The translations under genes were made by a program, and so were the position numbers. A stretch of DNA of 64,000 bases. Source: Talaromyces rugulosus. Its lineage: Eukaryota > Ascomycota > Eurotiomycetes > Eurotiales > Trichocomaceae. Positions 33,184-44,723 of the stretch are shown here, one piece after another. A model generated the notes under the pieces. That model was not told where the DNA came from, did no database searches, and saw only the letters and a list, made by a program, of their open reading frames with translations. Position 1 is the stretch's first letter. Every line of letters begins with the position of its first letter. The stretch lies in NCBI RefSeq assembly GCF_013368755.1, contig NC_049564.1:4348001-4412000 (forward strand), in the 5' to 3' direction.

Positions 33184-34172
33184 TGTGAAAGCCACTTCTG
33201 GCGCGCGGGAGATAGTGCAGCAGTACGAGTCAGTGATTTGAGTGGTCTGCAATTTAGCGACTCAGGTCGGTGTGGCGCGTTTAGAAGTGAAAGAGAGCGT
33301 TGTAGAGATGATGAATATGACTGCAGAATGATGCTGGAGGAAGAAAGCGCGGGAATGATGTCGCAGGCCGGGCTTGGCGCCCTGGCGGCGGATCGGCGGG
33401 CGAGCTTGCTCGAGTTGTTCTTCCTCCCCACCGCGTCCCGCTGGTCTGGACTCGCTCTGCTCGCAGCACCCTCGATGGACTGTTGGCCGCTTATGGCTGC
33501 TAGCGCGAACACTCTCGCTGTGGCATGAGTCGCTATGCTGTCGATCAGTCGCTGGGTTTGTGTGCGGTGCGTGGCTGGACTGCGGTCGATGCGTTCTGCT
33601 GCTGCCCTCTCCTCACTCTGCTGAGTGCTCATCCCACATTCCTCGCTCCTTGACCTGATCTAGCCCCAGTCATTTGCGAGAGCCGAGCCAAAATAAAAAA
33701 GTCAAAAAGAAGCACCCCCGCGACGGTGTTCTCCACTAGTCTCATCTCGCATTGTTTGCCTCCTCTGCTTCTTGCGATTTTGACGCTCTAAACACTCGCC
33801 TCTTTTGCCTCCTCTTCGCCTCACCACTGTCGTCTTCGCTCTTTGTCGTCGGATGGCTTTATCCCCGTGATGTTCGACTGCCGCGCGAACTGCTTCTGAC
33901 ATACTCCTAGCGTTCGGTCTACGTTCACGGGCCTCTGGCGATGGCTATTACCCCCTCTCGGCTTGATCAGACGGTTCTACAACGCGTGTGCTGAGGGCCC
34001 CGGTTCGGAGGACTATAGCAGGTATCTGGCTGCCGCTTCATAAGACGGACGTTACGGCATCTTACAGTAATACACCATAGGAGGAATTTGGTGTAGGGTC
34101 AATAGCTGGCGAAATAGCTATGCGGATGACTTGAAGAGTCCGATTGACCAAGCTTTTTTTTTCCCCGACAGG
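33184..34172. other. Divergent promoter region between dcp1 and the 5-phosphatase gene
   Basis: 989 bp serving two divergent starts. CT-rich tracts around 33720-33850 fit a leader for the plus-strand gene. A perfect acceptor-like ttccccgacag ends 1 nt before the chosen 5-phosphatase ATG, so a 5' UTR intron or an upstream coding exon cannot be excluded. The antisense ORFs upstream of dcp1 lack family resemblance. Confidence 0.45.
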
Positions 34173-37100
34173 ATGGCGCCCTCTAAAGAGGACTATCCTA
34201 GTAAACAGAGCATGAGTGACTCGGAGGCTTACCACGATGACGGACAGGCTCCTCCCGACGACGCGTCGGCATCGGAAACCGGAGACGTATTGACCCTGAA
34301 ACAGGCAGTGAAGGCGCGCAGAGGCGAATACACCCGGTCTCGCACCATTCGCATCAAGGTGGGCACCTGGAATGTCGCTGCCATTTCGGGCACTGAAAGA
34401 GACATTGGAAAATGGTTTGTGGAGGGGAAAGAAACCACACGCCATGCTCTCGAACAGGAGGCGTCATCATTATCCTCATCATCATCCTCATCGACCGAGA
34501 ATCAACCTGAGCTAGCGCAGAAAGAACATAAAAAGCCTGAGTCGACACGGGGAAACCCTGAAGGCTATTCGCCGGCTGATATCGGAATATATGTGCTTGG
34601 GTTGCAGGAAATCGTCGACGTTGCGTCGGCTTCTACGACACTGAGCCCCTTTACGGATGTTGGGCCTGTTACTCGCTGGAAAGATGCAGCACAGAAGAAC
34701 CTTCCTGCTGGCTACCAATTGGTTGCCGAGTCGCATTTAGTAGGGTTGCTTCTCCTGATTTATGCAGCTCCAAATGTTACGCCAACGATATCCTCTGTTA
34801 GCTCTTCTACCACGGGGACGGGGCTAATGGGATATATGGGGAATAAGGGGGCTACAGTAACCCGTCTCGTACTAGGCGAGACTACGCGCCTGGTGTTTGT
34901 CAACTGTCACTTGGCTGCTGGCGCCGACAAAGGAAGCCTTGAGAGGCGGAATTGGGACGCGGCTCAGATTGTCAGTCGCACAAAATTTAGCGCTGTTGAC
35001 CCGGACAATGAGATTTCCGACGAAGTCAACGATAGCATCGGCAATGAGGAATTTGCTTTCTGGTTTGGTGATCTGAACTATCGGCTGGAGGATATCCCGG
35101 GCGACGATGTCCGGCGTCTCCTTACGCTGCATACCCAGAATGATTACGATGCGAGGCACATGTTCCGGTCACAGCATACTGGAGACCTCCCGTCGCCTGT
35201 TCTAGTTGCAGAATCCGATTCTGACGAGCCTTTAAGTGACGAAGAGGCGAGCGATGTAAAGACGCAGGTTTCTTCGAAATCTTCTCAGAATACAAGCGAC
35301 TCGTCTTCGCACGATACCCCGAACCAGCAGCCTAGTGTGCCAACGGCCATGGTGGAAACCATGGATCCGTCTGTTGACCCGTCGTCTCTTTTGACGACCC
35401 TGAGGTCTTTGCTACCTCACGATCAGCTGCACAGCCAACAGCGAGAGGGGAAAGCATTCCATGAAGGATGGAGAGAAGGAGAAATAAGATTCCTACCGAC
35501 TTATAAGTATGATGTTGGGAGTATCGCAATGTTCGATACGAGTGAAAAACAAAGAGGCCCGAGCTGGTGCGACCGAATACTTTATAGATCAAGAGATGAC
35601 CGTTTGAAGTACAATAGACAAGTTAGAGAAACAGAGGAAGCACGAAAGAGAGACGAGGAGATGAAGGCACGAGGGGTGGATAAGGCTGCAGATGACGAAA
35701 ATGTCTTGTTCGACTATAACCCCGACACAGATGGCGCAAATGAGGAGGAATACAGAGAGGATGAAGATGGCTCAGAGGCACCATCGCACGACGAATCGAA
35801 AGAGGATCCTATAAAATTAACACATTATACCTCACATCAGGGAGTCCTTTCTTCCGACCACAAACCTTTGGATGCTGCTTTTACACTGACCTATGAAGCT
35901 GTCATCCCGGAGCTCAAGAGAAAGATATATCAGGATGTCGTGAGAGAACTTGATAAAGCCGAGAACGAAGCCAGACCGGATCTGACTGTGATTGTTGACA
36001 GCCACCCTGACGAATCCGAGGAAGCGCCTCAAGACATTGCATATGACCAGAATGCCATCTACTTTGGTAGTGTGCCATTCGGTGTCCCTGTGAGCAGGAC
36101 TGTGACTGTTGCCAACACCGGCGCCGTACCTGCTACCTTTTATTTTACATCGAGACTCGTTTCTGATCCTGTACGATCAAAGGAGAATCCGCCACCATGG
36201 CTCGAAGTGAGAGTTGATTGGCCTGAAGACGAAAGGAAAAAGGACGACAAGAAAAAGGACGAAAAGGAGCAGCGGTATCAACAGACATACACAATTGCAC
36301 CGGGAGATTCGGCCGTCGTGGAAGTGACAGCTTGTGTAAGGCAATTGGAGTATGTGCGGGCGTTAAATGACAGCACCGCCAAGGTCGAAGACATTCTAGT
36401 GTTTCGCGTCGCCGGGGGGCGGGACCAGTTTATTCCAGTCTACGGCCGATGGCTGCCAACGTGTTTTGGTCGATCACTCGATGAACTGACGCATATCCCT
36501 GAGGCTGGAGTTCGCAGCCTGGGAACTGCACATCCGTCAGAAGCTGAAAGAACCGGGAAAAACATCAGGTTATCGGCCCCGCGGGAATTATTTCGTTTGA
36601 CAGAAGCAATCTCGCGTCTAAGTGAAAGAGCCGTTGCTGAATGGGGCATGATGAAAGGAGATTCTGACGACGAAACGCCACCTTGGTTATCCGAGCCACA
36701 CGGGCTTGGATGGCCATTCGACCCTGAATCGTGGACGTTTCAAGGCGACGATCAACGAGCTTCGCTTCTGTTTAGTGTTCGTGAAGCTTTGGATACCGGG
36801 AGCCCCCTGAGCTCAATCTTCCCGCCAGAGGTGGCATCGCTGCCACGGCTAGAAATCCTTGCAGAAACACTAGTGTTCTTTTTGAAATCTCTCAAGGATG
36901 GCATCATCCAAGCCGAGACTTGGAAGACGCTGGAGCAGCAATTGACGGCTCGAGAAAAGTCGAAAACCCCTTGGCACTCCTCGGAGGAGATCCAAGCCTG
37001 GGTCCTGGACACTCTGGCTCCGTCGCCTGTACACAGCGTCTCCTTTACATTCCTGACCTTCATGTTGACTCAAATAATCAACGAAGTTGCACCTGCGACA

Positions 37101-37586
37101 AACCCTGCTGCTCTACCTGCGTCACTAGATCGACCCGCTCCACCGTCACAAACCGATCCCAACACCACGCCAGAGCAATCTGCCCCGAGGTTTTTGGCCC
37201 AAATACGGCAAAAACGAGGCACACTCACATCATCAGAATGGTCCGAAGCCAAGGACAAAAGGGATGTCACCGCTGACAAGAGCAAAGACACCACCACCCC
37301 TACCACCCATCTTGATAACCCGACAGACCGACGGCGCGACGCGGTCGAATTGGCGCTGTCGACCTTGTTCGCAGATCTGATGGTCTCGTCATCTGTACCC
37401 ACGCCATCCAAAGAGAAAGAACGCCTTGCATCCGAGGAGCGGAAACGGGTGATTATACAGGCCTTTTTGCAGCCTGCGACAACACCTAATCCTGACACGG
37501 GCATTGCCGGAGAGCCTGCTGAGGAACGGAAGCAGGAGCAACCACAAGAACAACACGAACAACAACAAGAAGAAGAACAGAAATAG
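34173..37586 (+). CDS. OCRL/INPP5B-like inositol polyphosphate 5-phosphatase with ASH and RhoGAP-like domains
   Basis: A 1137-residue single-exon model from ATG 34173. The 5-phosphatase core shows KVGTWNVAAIS, GLQEIVDV, MGYMGNKGATV, FVNCHLAAG, the metal-site motif FWFGDLNYRL (near residue 296), the substrate motif GPSWCDRILYR (near 463) and SSDHKPLDAAF (near 560). Two acidic low-complexity insertions split the fold: Ser/Asp-rich between the FWFGD and WCDR motifs, and Glu/Asp-rich between WCDR and SDH. Next comes an ASH domain (IYFGSVPFGVPVSRTVTVAN, residues ~628-750) and a RhoGAP-like helical domain (~805-975, with LEILAETLVFFLKSLKDGII). The tail is Gln/Glu-rich. Family enzymes remove the 5-phosphate from PI(4,5)P2 at endosome and Golgi membranes. 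The tandem ASH-RhoGAP layout is that of OCRL, unlike yeast Inp51-53, which have a Sac1 domain. Confidence 0.92.
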   Translation: MAPSKEDYPSKQSMSDSEAYHDDGQAPPDDASASETGDVLTLKQAVKARRGEYTRSRTIRIKVGTWNVAAISGTERDIGKWFVEGKETTRHALEQEASSLSSSSSSSTENQPELAQKEHKKPESTRGNPEGYSPADIGIYVLGLQEIVDVASASTTLSPFTDVGPVTRWKDAAQKNLPAGYQLVAESHLVGLLLLIYAAPNVTPTISSVSSSTTGTGLMGYMGNKGATVTRLVLGETTRLVFVNCHLAAGADKGSLERRNWDAAQIVSRTKFSAVDPDNEISDEVNDSIGNEEFAFWFGDLNYRLEDIPGDDVRRLLTLHTQNDYDARHMFRSQHTGDLPSPVLVAESDSDEPLSDEEASDVKTQVSSKSSQNTSDSSSHDTPNQQPSVPTAMVETMDPSVDPSSLLTTLRSLLPHDQLHSQQREGKAFHEGWREGEIRFLPTYKYDVGSIAMFDTSEKQRGPSWCDRILYRSRDDRLKYNRQVRETEEARKRDEEMKARGVDKAADDENVLFDYNPDTDGANEEEYREDEDGSEAPSHDESKEDPIKLTHYTSHQGVLSSDHKPLDAAFTLTYEAVIPELKRKIYQDVVRELDKAENEARPDLTVIVDSHPDESEEAPQDIAYDQNAIYFGSVPFGVPVSRTVTVANTGAVPATFYFTSRLVSDPVRSKENPPPWLEVRVDWPEDERKKDDKKKDEKEQRYQQTYTIAPGDSAVVEVTACVRQLEYVRALNDSTAKVEDILVFRVAGGRDQFIPVYGRWLPTCFGRSLDELTHIPEAGVRSLGTAHPSEAERTGKNIRLSAPRELFRLTEAISRLSERAVAEWGMMKGDSDDETPPWLSEPHGLGWPFDPESWTFQGDDQRASLLFSVREALDTGSPLSSIFPPEVASLPRLEILAETLVFFLKSLKDGIIQAETWKTLEQQLTAREKSKTPWHSSEEIQAWVLDTLAPSPVHSVSFTFLTFMLTQIINEVAPATNPAALPASLDRPAPPSQTDPNTTPEQSAPRFLAQIRQKRGTLTSSEWSEAKDKRDVTADKSKDTTTPTTHLDNPTDRRRDAVELALSTLFADLMVSSSVPTPSKEKERLASEERKRVIIQAFLQPATTPNPDTGIAGEPAEERKQEQPQEQHEQQQEEEQK

Positions 37587-38140
37587 TCGTAGCGATGTTG
37601 GAGGAATAGATCCGAGTGATTCCTTCAGACTATATATACATATTAAGGGTGAGACAATGGATGTCTGCCCTAATCTCGCGGCCGCGTGCGGTTAGGATAA
37701 GACGCGTATTAGTTATTTGCACAACGTTTTATGATTGGATATCTGGAAATGCGCTGGTATTAGTAAACTTGTCTTCTTGTATTAAATATAATATAGATCT
37801 ATTTTTTATCAACTATTTTCTTTAAAAATTTATCGGATATCCAAAGTTGAATTGCTTCTTACATGTAGCCGCTGAGAGATGATATCAGCTTCAATGTTAA
37901 TCAAAGGTTACCATTGTTGAGTTTTAACACGTGCAAGCTGGAGAACTCCAATTAAAGAACATATATATTAGATATAGACAGTATTTCAACGTTGAACCAC
38001 CCAGATAAGGATAGAACGGTTTCAGTATGTATCAAGATAGCCAATTGACATATATATTGGGAACAATGATCAATCTCAATCAGTTTTGAATACGACAAAA
38101 AAATAAATAAAAAAAACGAATATTTTCGTAACTCAGTAAA
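37587..38140. other. AT-rich convergent 3' region
   Basis: 554 bp, AT-rich, between the ends of two convergent genes; no ORF or repeat of note. Confidence 0.5.
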
Positions 38141-39625
38141 TTATATAGCACTCTCCTTTGTCATCGGAGCAGTGCGTCGGCGGCTGGACTCTGTTCGAGT
38201 CACGGGTTTTTTCCCCTTATTGGTTTTGCGCGGTTTTTTATGACCGATGACGAGCACTTTGACGTTATAAAGACACCACGAGACGGCCCGAGTTGGCAGA
38301 TTCAGAAGCTGAATCATCACCTGGGTCGGTATAACAACAATCGCAGCTATCCAATCCAGCAGAACAAAGGCAAAAGTTTGATGTCGGTCAGAAACCGAGC
38401 GCTGAGTGGCTGCGGCCAGGGCCATCGCATCGCCGACTTGTGTTTCTAGTTGATTCAATCGAGTATCTGTTTGCACGGAAATAAGGGTTGTCCGCTTCTC
38501 GTAACGTCTGATGGCTCGGCTGAGAGCGTCGAGTTCTGGCTGGATCGCTTTGCGGACGTCTGCCACGGCCTGTGCGACTGCATCTTGCGAGTCGGCCTGG
38601 CCCTGGGATGTAATGCCACCCGAATTGTTGTGCGATGAACCGGCAATGGCTTTGTCGGCCACGTGTGCTTCGAGCTCTTCAAGGCGTCTGGTTAGATCTA
38701 GAATTTGGCGCTCATTGATTTTCTCGTCGTCCTCGGACGCAGGCGCGGCCACCACCCGTTGCAAGTAGAGGGTTCGGCCTTGAACCATGCGCAGCAGGTG
38801 CGCAAAGGGGCGGATTTCAGCCGCGAGAAGAAAGATTGTCAGGTTGTAGTTGGACACCAGTCCTTCAGATGGACGCGAGAGGGCGCCTCGGATCGTGTGC
38901 AACAGCCACGCCCCGATTAGCGGAAACACGAAGCATGAAACCAGAGCAGCCAGTTCGTGTCGATGTAGCTCCTTTGTGGCTGCGTGAGACGCAGAAGATA
39001 TCTTATTTCGAGCCGAGGTTTTCGGTTCCTCTGATTTTGAGTTCTCGTCTCCTTCGTTTTCTTCCTCGTTGATATCCTCGAGGTATTCATCCGTAGACTG
39101 TCGGTAGACTTCCTGGGCGGATCGATACCAATTCCTGTTTGTCTTTGAGTTAGCGCAAGCCGGATCGATGACCCGCAGCTCTTGGATATCTTCTCACCAT
39201 GGTAATCGAACCGACCAGTTCAGGAAAATGGCGGCTAGAATCAGCAGTGTCGCATCGGTCACAAAGGCGCTTCCATTCTGGAAAAATAGCCCACCCACTG
39301 CAGGTAACAACGCTAGGGCCAGAGGCGCCGATTCCCAGTTGGAGTCGTCATGGTGCGGTACTACATTCTCTCCCTTGCTCGCGCGTGGGAAGAGGATGTC
39401 GTCGGTGGAGTCTCGAAGGGACTGTCTGGCTTCGGAGACTGTATCGGAGAGGGCAGAAGAATTGCGCCGGAAATTGAGAGGACTTCCGGTGTCAGCAAGC
39501 GTCGCAGCTCGTCCCAGCGGCCTCTGTCGCAGATAAGATGAGCCGGAAGGGTTCAGGTTGACGCCGCTCTGGAACGAGGCGTGTTGGGAGACTGAAGGGC
39601 GTTGTGGTTGTGGTTGTTCGGACAT
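38141..39625 (-). CDS. Unknown membrane protein with coiled coil
   Basis: Exons 39625..39198 and 39134..38141 (63-nt intron) give 473 residues. I do not recognise the family. Residues 1-90 are hydrophilic and Ser/Arg-rich (QRPLGRAATLADTG, RQSLRDSTDDILFPR). Two membrane helices follow (APLALALLPAVGGLFF, ATLLILAAIFLNWSV), then an acidic stretch (EYLEDINEEENEGDEN), another hydrophobic pair (LAALVSCFVFPLIGAWLL; LTIFLLAAEIRPFAHLL), a coiled coil (EKINERQILDLTRRLEELEA to RRYEKRTTLISVQTDTRLNQ), one last hydrophobic segment (FVLLDWIAAIVVIPTQVMI) and a strongly basic tail (KKPRKTNKGKKPVTR). The first ORF frame starts at a GTG four codons upstream; ATG 39625 is the real start. It diverges from preA with 0.8 kb between. 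A role in organelle or ER membranes is possible but unproven. Confidence 0.78.
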
Positions 39626-40428
39626 GACGTATTTCACATGTCTGGCGGGTGCAAAAATAACGTGACTTCAACAGGGGGCGAGACAGCAGATTAGCGCATG
39701 GCAGTTAGCCGTAAATACGATAATCAGCAACCATTCAGAGTGCTGTCATTCCTCGTGTGGTGAACAGAAGAAGGAAACGACGCGGGGGGTGAACCGTGAC
39801 ACGGATGCCGAGGCCTGCAGCAAACTAGCGGGCGCCATTTCCGTTCCCCGGATCGGATCGCCCAGCTCCACCGAGTTAATCTATAGACATGATGTCAATT
39901 GATCTATAGAGGTGTGATGATTGAATTGTGGCCCGCTCTGCGAGTCCTGTCGGCAAACCTTTTATTCAGCATGCATCAATAAGGCATGCGTGGGCTGTTG
40001 TCTATTGACACAGCTTTAACTTATTGGTTACTCTCGCACTGCGTCTCCACTTCCTATTGAGACCCAAAAGAGGCAAAGTGTGCCAAACCTTCAGATTTTC
40101 CACCCTGAATTGGTCTATTGCATACCCTGTTTGTTCATGAGACTGACCCGTCCAATGTCTTCAATAGTTGCTTTTTTGGGCTGGCCATGCCTGGAGAATG
40201 GTGGGGTTGACCATCGTGGCCCTCTCCTTTTCTCGTGCTCGTCAAGAGCATCTTCTTCTAGTTCCTACTACCCGACAAAGATCTTGTAATCCTATCTTGT
40301 GTCTGCTGGTTTCTTGACTATCCAGCAACCCATCACGTTCCTCTTATCTCATCATTCCCAGCGTGTTTGAGGCTGTCCTGTGGAAAATCGTGGAGAGATC
40401 TTTCTACTGCGCACCCTATTAAACCGCC
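39626..40428. other. Divergent promoter region between the unknown membrane gene and preA
   Basis: 803 bp. At 39892-39911 an imperfect inverted repeat with ctatag at both ends surrounds atgatgtcaatt. The preA side has CT-rich stretches and no ATG of the preA frame. No other gene. Confidence 0.45.
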
Positions 40429-41790
40429 ATGGAGCCATTTATCGACAATTCATACGTGTCTGCGCAGGGTATAGCTGCCCCGATACTGTCGTTTCTCGCC
40501 TTGTTGCTTTGCGTCCCGCCTCTCATCTGGCATTCCTCCAATAGAAACCTGGCAGCTTCGTTTCTGACTGTATTCGTCATAATGAGCGACCTATTCACCA
40601 TCATCAACGCAATGATATGGCCTACAGACGACGTCAACTCTTGGTGGGACGGCTCAGTACTCTGCGATATCCAGGTCAAACTGAACATTGGTATCCAAGT
40701 CGGCATGCCGGGAGCGTTGGTGTGCATCTTTCGAAGCCTCGCCTTGGTAATGGACACGGAAAACACAGTCCTGGTTCCAAGTAAAGCTCAAAGACGTCGT
40801 GCACTTGCTATTGAGATTTTCTTCTGCGTTGGGATACCTGTTCTTGCCATGGTAGCTCATTTCATTGTCCAGCCAAACCGTTACTACATCTTTGCCATTT
40901 CAGGCTGCAACGTGTCCTACGATGACAGCTGGCCGACAATTCTGCTGTCGATAACATGGCCTCCAGTTACCTGTCTGATTGCTGCTTTCTACTGCGGTAT
41001 GTTGTCATCTTTTTCACCTCCTTACACACGCGTTGTGTTATGATGCTTTGACTAACTTCAACCTAGGCCTAGTCGTGATCCGTTTGACAAGATACACATC
41101 AGAGTTTTCGAATATGCTGGGATCCTCAGGGAGCAACCTGACCACCCAGCGATTTATCAGATTGTTCTGTCTCGCCTTGATCATGATTCTGTTCGTCTTG
41201 CCTCTGCAAATGTATGTTTTCTACACCAACATCATTCCCATGCTCCCACCCCAGCCGTATTCTTGGAGCAACGTACACGGTCCAGATTTTGGCGAAATCA
41301 TCAAAATACCGACTGGTGGCGTCTTGAAACCAGACCGATGGATTCCTATCGGACTCAGTGTGCTGTTGTTTGTCTTCTTTGGTCTGGGTCAGGATGCGAT
41401 GAAGATGTACCGCTCGTTCTTCAAAAGTATTGGTCTTGGCCGCCCTGCTGCATTAATGGGCATCTCTGGATCGTCTCGTGGAGAGAAAAAGGGATCTTGG
41501 TACGAAGCATTGTTGTCGAAGGACAGCAGCTTGCTTGGGTCAAAACAAAGGTATGCAAATCCTCATCTGCCAAAGAATATTGATACTCTAGGATACTGAC
41601 CGAAAAATATAGCAGCGAAGGGTCTAATTTCACGAACGAAGGTTCATTCTTAGACACGACTGGATGTAGCAACGTCGAATTAGACAAACCATTGCCTTGT
41701 CGTCCATCCGAGCATGTCGTCCTACCACACGAAAGGATTTTCATCATCGATGCCACTGAAATTACTCGCAAAGATCATACCATGGTCTAG
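40429..41790 (+). CDS. preA: a-factor-type pheromone receptor (Ste3 family GPCR)
   Basis: Exons 40429..40996, 41067..41550 and 41613..41790 give 409 residues (408 if the second of two adjacent acceptors is used). It is a seven-helix class D GPCR that senses the lipid-modified mating peptide at the plasma membrane and signals through a heterotrimeric G protein. Visible helices include APILSFLALLLCVPPLIW, AASFLTVFVIMSDLFTIIN, IGIQVGMPGALVCIFRSLAL, AIEIFFCVGIPVLAMVAHFI, WPTILLSITWPPVTCLIAAF, RLFCLALIMILFVLPLQMYV and WIPIGLSVLLFVFFGLGQD. The conserved Ste3-family pattern around RRRALAIEIFFCVGIPVL is present. The C-tail is Ser/Thr-rich and about 120 residues. An intact receptor suggests retained mating capacity. 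Tail-to-tail neighbour is mitochondrial SSB. Confidence 0.93.
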
Positions 41791-42350
41791 ATATGGCCGT
41801 TTGATTTATCGTTCCTTCTTCGTCCTTTTATCGGCTTAAAAAAAACACAGTTTCATCGCAATTTTCAACTGATGGCTTCTTTTCACGACACCTGGAGTGT
41901 ACTACCATATGCGGTAATTATTCCACCGGTTTCAACTCGCAGTCTTGTTTCGTTTTTTTGACTTTCAACACAATGCAAGAAAAACAGATCTGGTACAGTT
42001 CCAATGTTATTTATGCACATAGTAATATTTATTCGAGAGAATTCACACATCCTTCCATGATACAGTTTAATTAGTCGTATACACGCGGAATATCCAGTTA
42101 CACAGAGAAGAGATCTGTCTATCAAACGAGCTCGCTCCTATTTAAATTACTTCCACAGGGTATAATTTCCTCATCCTTCAGCTCATACAAAATAGCAATA
42201 ATTATAATAATAACACACGCATCAGGGAACACGCAAGGCCTTTGACAGAGCTCTATCGCTTTCGGAAGAAATTCTGCAAAGTCTAACATTGGATATTTTG
42301 ACAATAATGTAGACCTGACGCTAGAGAAAGAATCGCATTCAGTGACACAT
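41791..42350. other. Convergent 3' intergenic region
   Basis: 560 bp between the ends of preA and the mtSSB gene. AT-rich around 42000-42220, with small ORFs that lack any family feature. Confidence 0.5.
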
Positions 42351-42895
42351 CTATTCGGACTGCTCTTCGCTAGGGGTGCCGCGCTTCAGGACCTCGATGT
42401 TTCCTATTGGGAAGTAGACCTAGGTTAGCGCTTGACCATGTTCAATGCTCGGTGGACGTCAAACTCACTCTGGACGATGCTCAGGGTCGAATGTCTCTTG
42501 CCCTCGGTGTCTTCATAATTGCGGATAGTGGCATCGCCTTCCACGAGAACGAGGGAACTATCAAGATTCAATCAGTATAACCAATCGGACACAAGAAAAG
42601 ACAACGGAACTCACCCTTTGGGCAATCCCAAGAGATAGGCTCTGGAAGGGCCGTCCGGCACGAAGCTAGCGATACGGAACCAGCTCGTTTGGCGGTTGTC
42701 CTTTGGACCAGAGCTGGTGGCGACAGCATACTTGACAATTTCCCCAGTGGAAGTGGACGAGAGCTCGGGCTCGGCGGCGAGACGTCCAGTGATGGTCAGG
42801 CGCGCGAGAGAATGCGCGGGCGAGGAGCTGAAGGACCGCGCAGTGAGGGCGGGGACAGCGGCGCGAGAGCGCAGAGTTGAGCGAATTGCCTGCAT
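42351..42895 (-). CDS. rim1: Mitochondrial single-stranded DNA-binding protein (Rim1-like)
   Basis: Exons in transcript order 42895..42615, 42557..42469 and 42403..42351 encode 140 residues, the usual length for mtSSB. The first ~25 residues (MQAIRSTLRSRAAVPALTAR) are basic and Ser/Ala-rich: a mitochondrial presequence. The OB-fold follows: LARLTITGRLAAEPELSSTS, EIVKYAVATSSGPKDNRQTS, WFRIASF, then SLVLVEGDATIRNYEDTEGK and STLSIVQRNIEVLKRG. Conserved Trp and Phe in TSWFRIASF fit DNA stacking residues. It coats single-stranded mtDNA during replication. All splice junctions keep the fold in frame and end in GTPSEEQSE. It has its own start and no co-directional partner. Confidence 0.93.
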
Positions 42896-44723
42896 TATAT
42901 ATGGGAGATTTGATTTGAAGATGGTAGGGTTAGATGTGACGCGTGCGCAAATCGATAATCCGGGGTTCAGTCTGCGTTCAGGGTGACACCGCGATCATTG
43001 ACGCGGAACGAAACGTAATCACGTTCACGTGATGCGTGTCCGGCGCGCTGGGCTGGTGGTAAGGTGCTAAATCGTAACAGGCTAGTGCAATATTTGTCCT
43101 TACCGCATTCGGGACAGACCGAGAGCTAGTTTGTATCTGGTTAAGCTTATTACTCCGCTTTACATACTGGAAAGCCAATCGGGAGACCGCGTCTCATCTC
43201 CTCCAAACTTTACTCCTAGCACACTCGAAGAAGTTGGGAGGGGTGCGAGCTGGCGAACAACGCAAGGGGCGTTGGCCCGTCAAATCATCATCTCTAAGCC
43301 CCTGTTTCTTCACCGGACATTGACACGGTCCATGTAGGTTACACGTCTGATGCCAGGTCAGCCACGTCTTCAGAGTCTAGACATAAATAGACCGCCCAGT
43401 ACCTGGCTATAGACCGCCTGTTTTATCACCATGACTTGTTCTGTCTGTCGTTATAAAACTACACCGCCACCTATCTTTGACAGCAGGCTGCTCCCGTTAT
43501 GCACAGACTACATGCATCAGACTTAATAATACCGATATTGACTGATACCTCACCTTTCGCAGTGCGCGGCCCACATTTCGGCTAGTCAGGAACTGCTCGA
43601 TCGAACCAGTCCAACTCCGATCCACCATGAAGACTAAGTTAGCTTAGTGGCTACTAGTATCTCAATCGGTACCAGATTCCAATGGCAACTTTTCCACCTT
43701 TTCCAGCGCCATTATCTGTCTGTCCGCATCGCAGCCAATCAACCCCTCTTAGTATTGACGCAATAATAAGCCCTTTCCGTCCTACACTAAGTAACTACCG
43801 TAGTCATTCGGACTGGACTAGCCACGAGCTCAGGGACGCCAATGCGTGTGACAACTGTATTTGATATCATTTCGTCCACTAATGCGCAAGATCACTTCTT
43901 GTGATGCAACCTCCACTGTCTCCACCTCGAGAGCCACAATGCTATTCATTGGCGCTTTTCCTCGTTTACTCTCCAGCTGTTAATTGTTTCTAATAACACT
44001 TGTTTTTTTCTCCTTGCCTAGTCGAATCTGCCACCCTTTTTAGTGGCGCATCGATCGGAATATTTAGCCCAGTCGGGCCACTTTTGGCCAGTCACAATGG
44101 CTGAATGCAACAGCTGGCAAATAACATGCATGCCGATCAAGAGTCAAGACTTGAGCTACGTGCCCTGATTTTTATCCAATCTCGAATGCTCTGACTCCCC
44201 AAAGACTCGGTTCTGCAACCCAATTCTGTAATTTCCAGGGGGGATGGATGCCCGCAATCCAGAGTCTAAAGAGCCGACTGCTCGATGATCAATTAGCGAT
44301 CGACGCCATGTTCGTGCCCTTACTTGGCATCGGACAGGTGCTACTAGTGGAAAAAAAATAATAAGAATCGTCACTAGCCCAGCTGTAGTGGCGTGGACAG
44401 TGGAGGTATTCAATCTCGCTGGGCGCCTGGAGGCTTTGCGCGATACACTTTTTTCTCTCGTACTTACTTTCGGATTTATCCAATTCATTGTCTCCAAAGC
44501 TTTTTCCAAAAAAAATTTCTTGTTGGAATATGAGCTTCTACCCAGACTTCCAGGTTCTCATGTGAAAAAAAAGGAATCCGGCTTTCTTCACCACAAGTCG
44601 CGCATGGTAAGAGCGCAATAGCAGCGCACTCTATGATTTTGCTGCTGGGCTATTTTTGACACCGACTGTGCGACATCTTTTTATCATTTTAATATTTGAT
44701 ACCCGAGGCGATTTTCAACGAAG
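42896..44723. other. Gene-poor intergenic region upstream of the DUF4203-like gene
   Basis: 1.8 kb between divergent starts. It holds no ORF with family resemblance; the largest plus-strand ones (60-77 codons) are isolated. The immediate upstream of 44724 is T/A-rich (tttttgacaccgactg, atcattttaatatttg). No tRNA box A/box B pair was found. Confidence 0.45.

Noticed and set aside
43100..43900. Possible small genes in the 1.8 kb gap upstream of the DUF4203-like gene
   Set aside because: Short frames without splice partners or family motifs.
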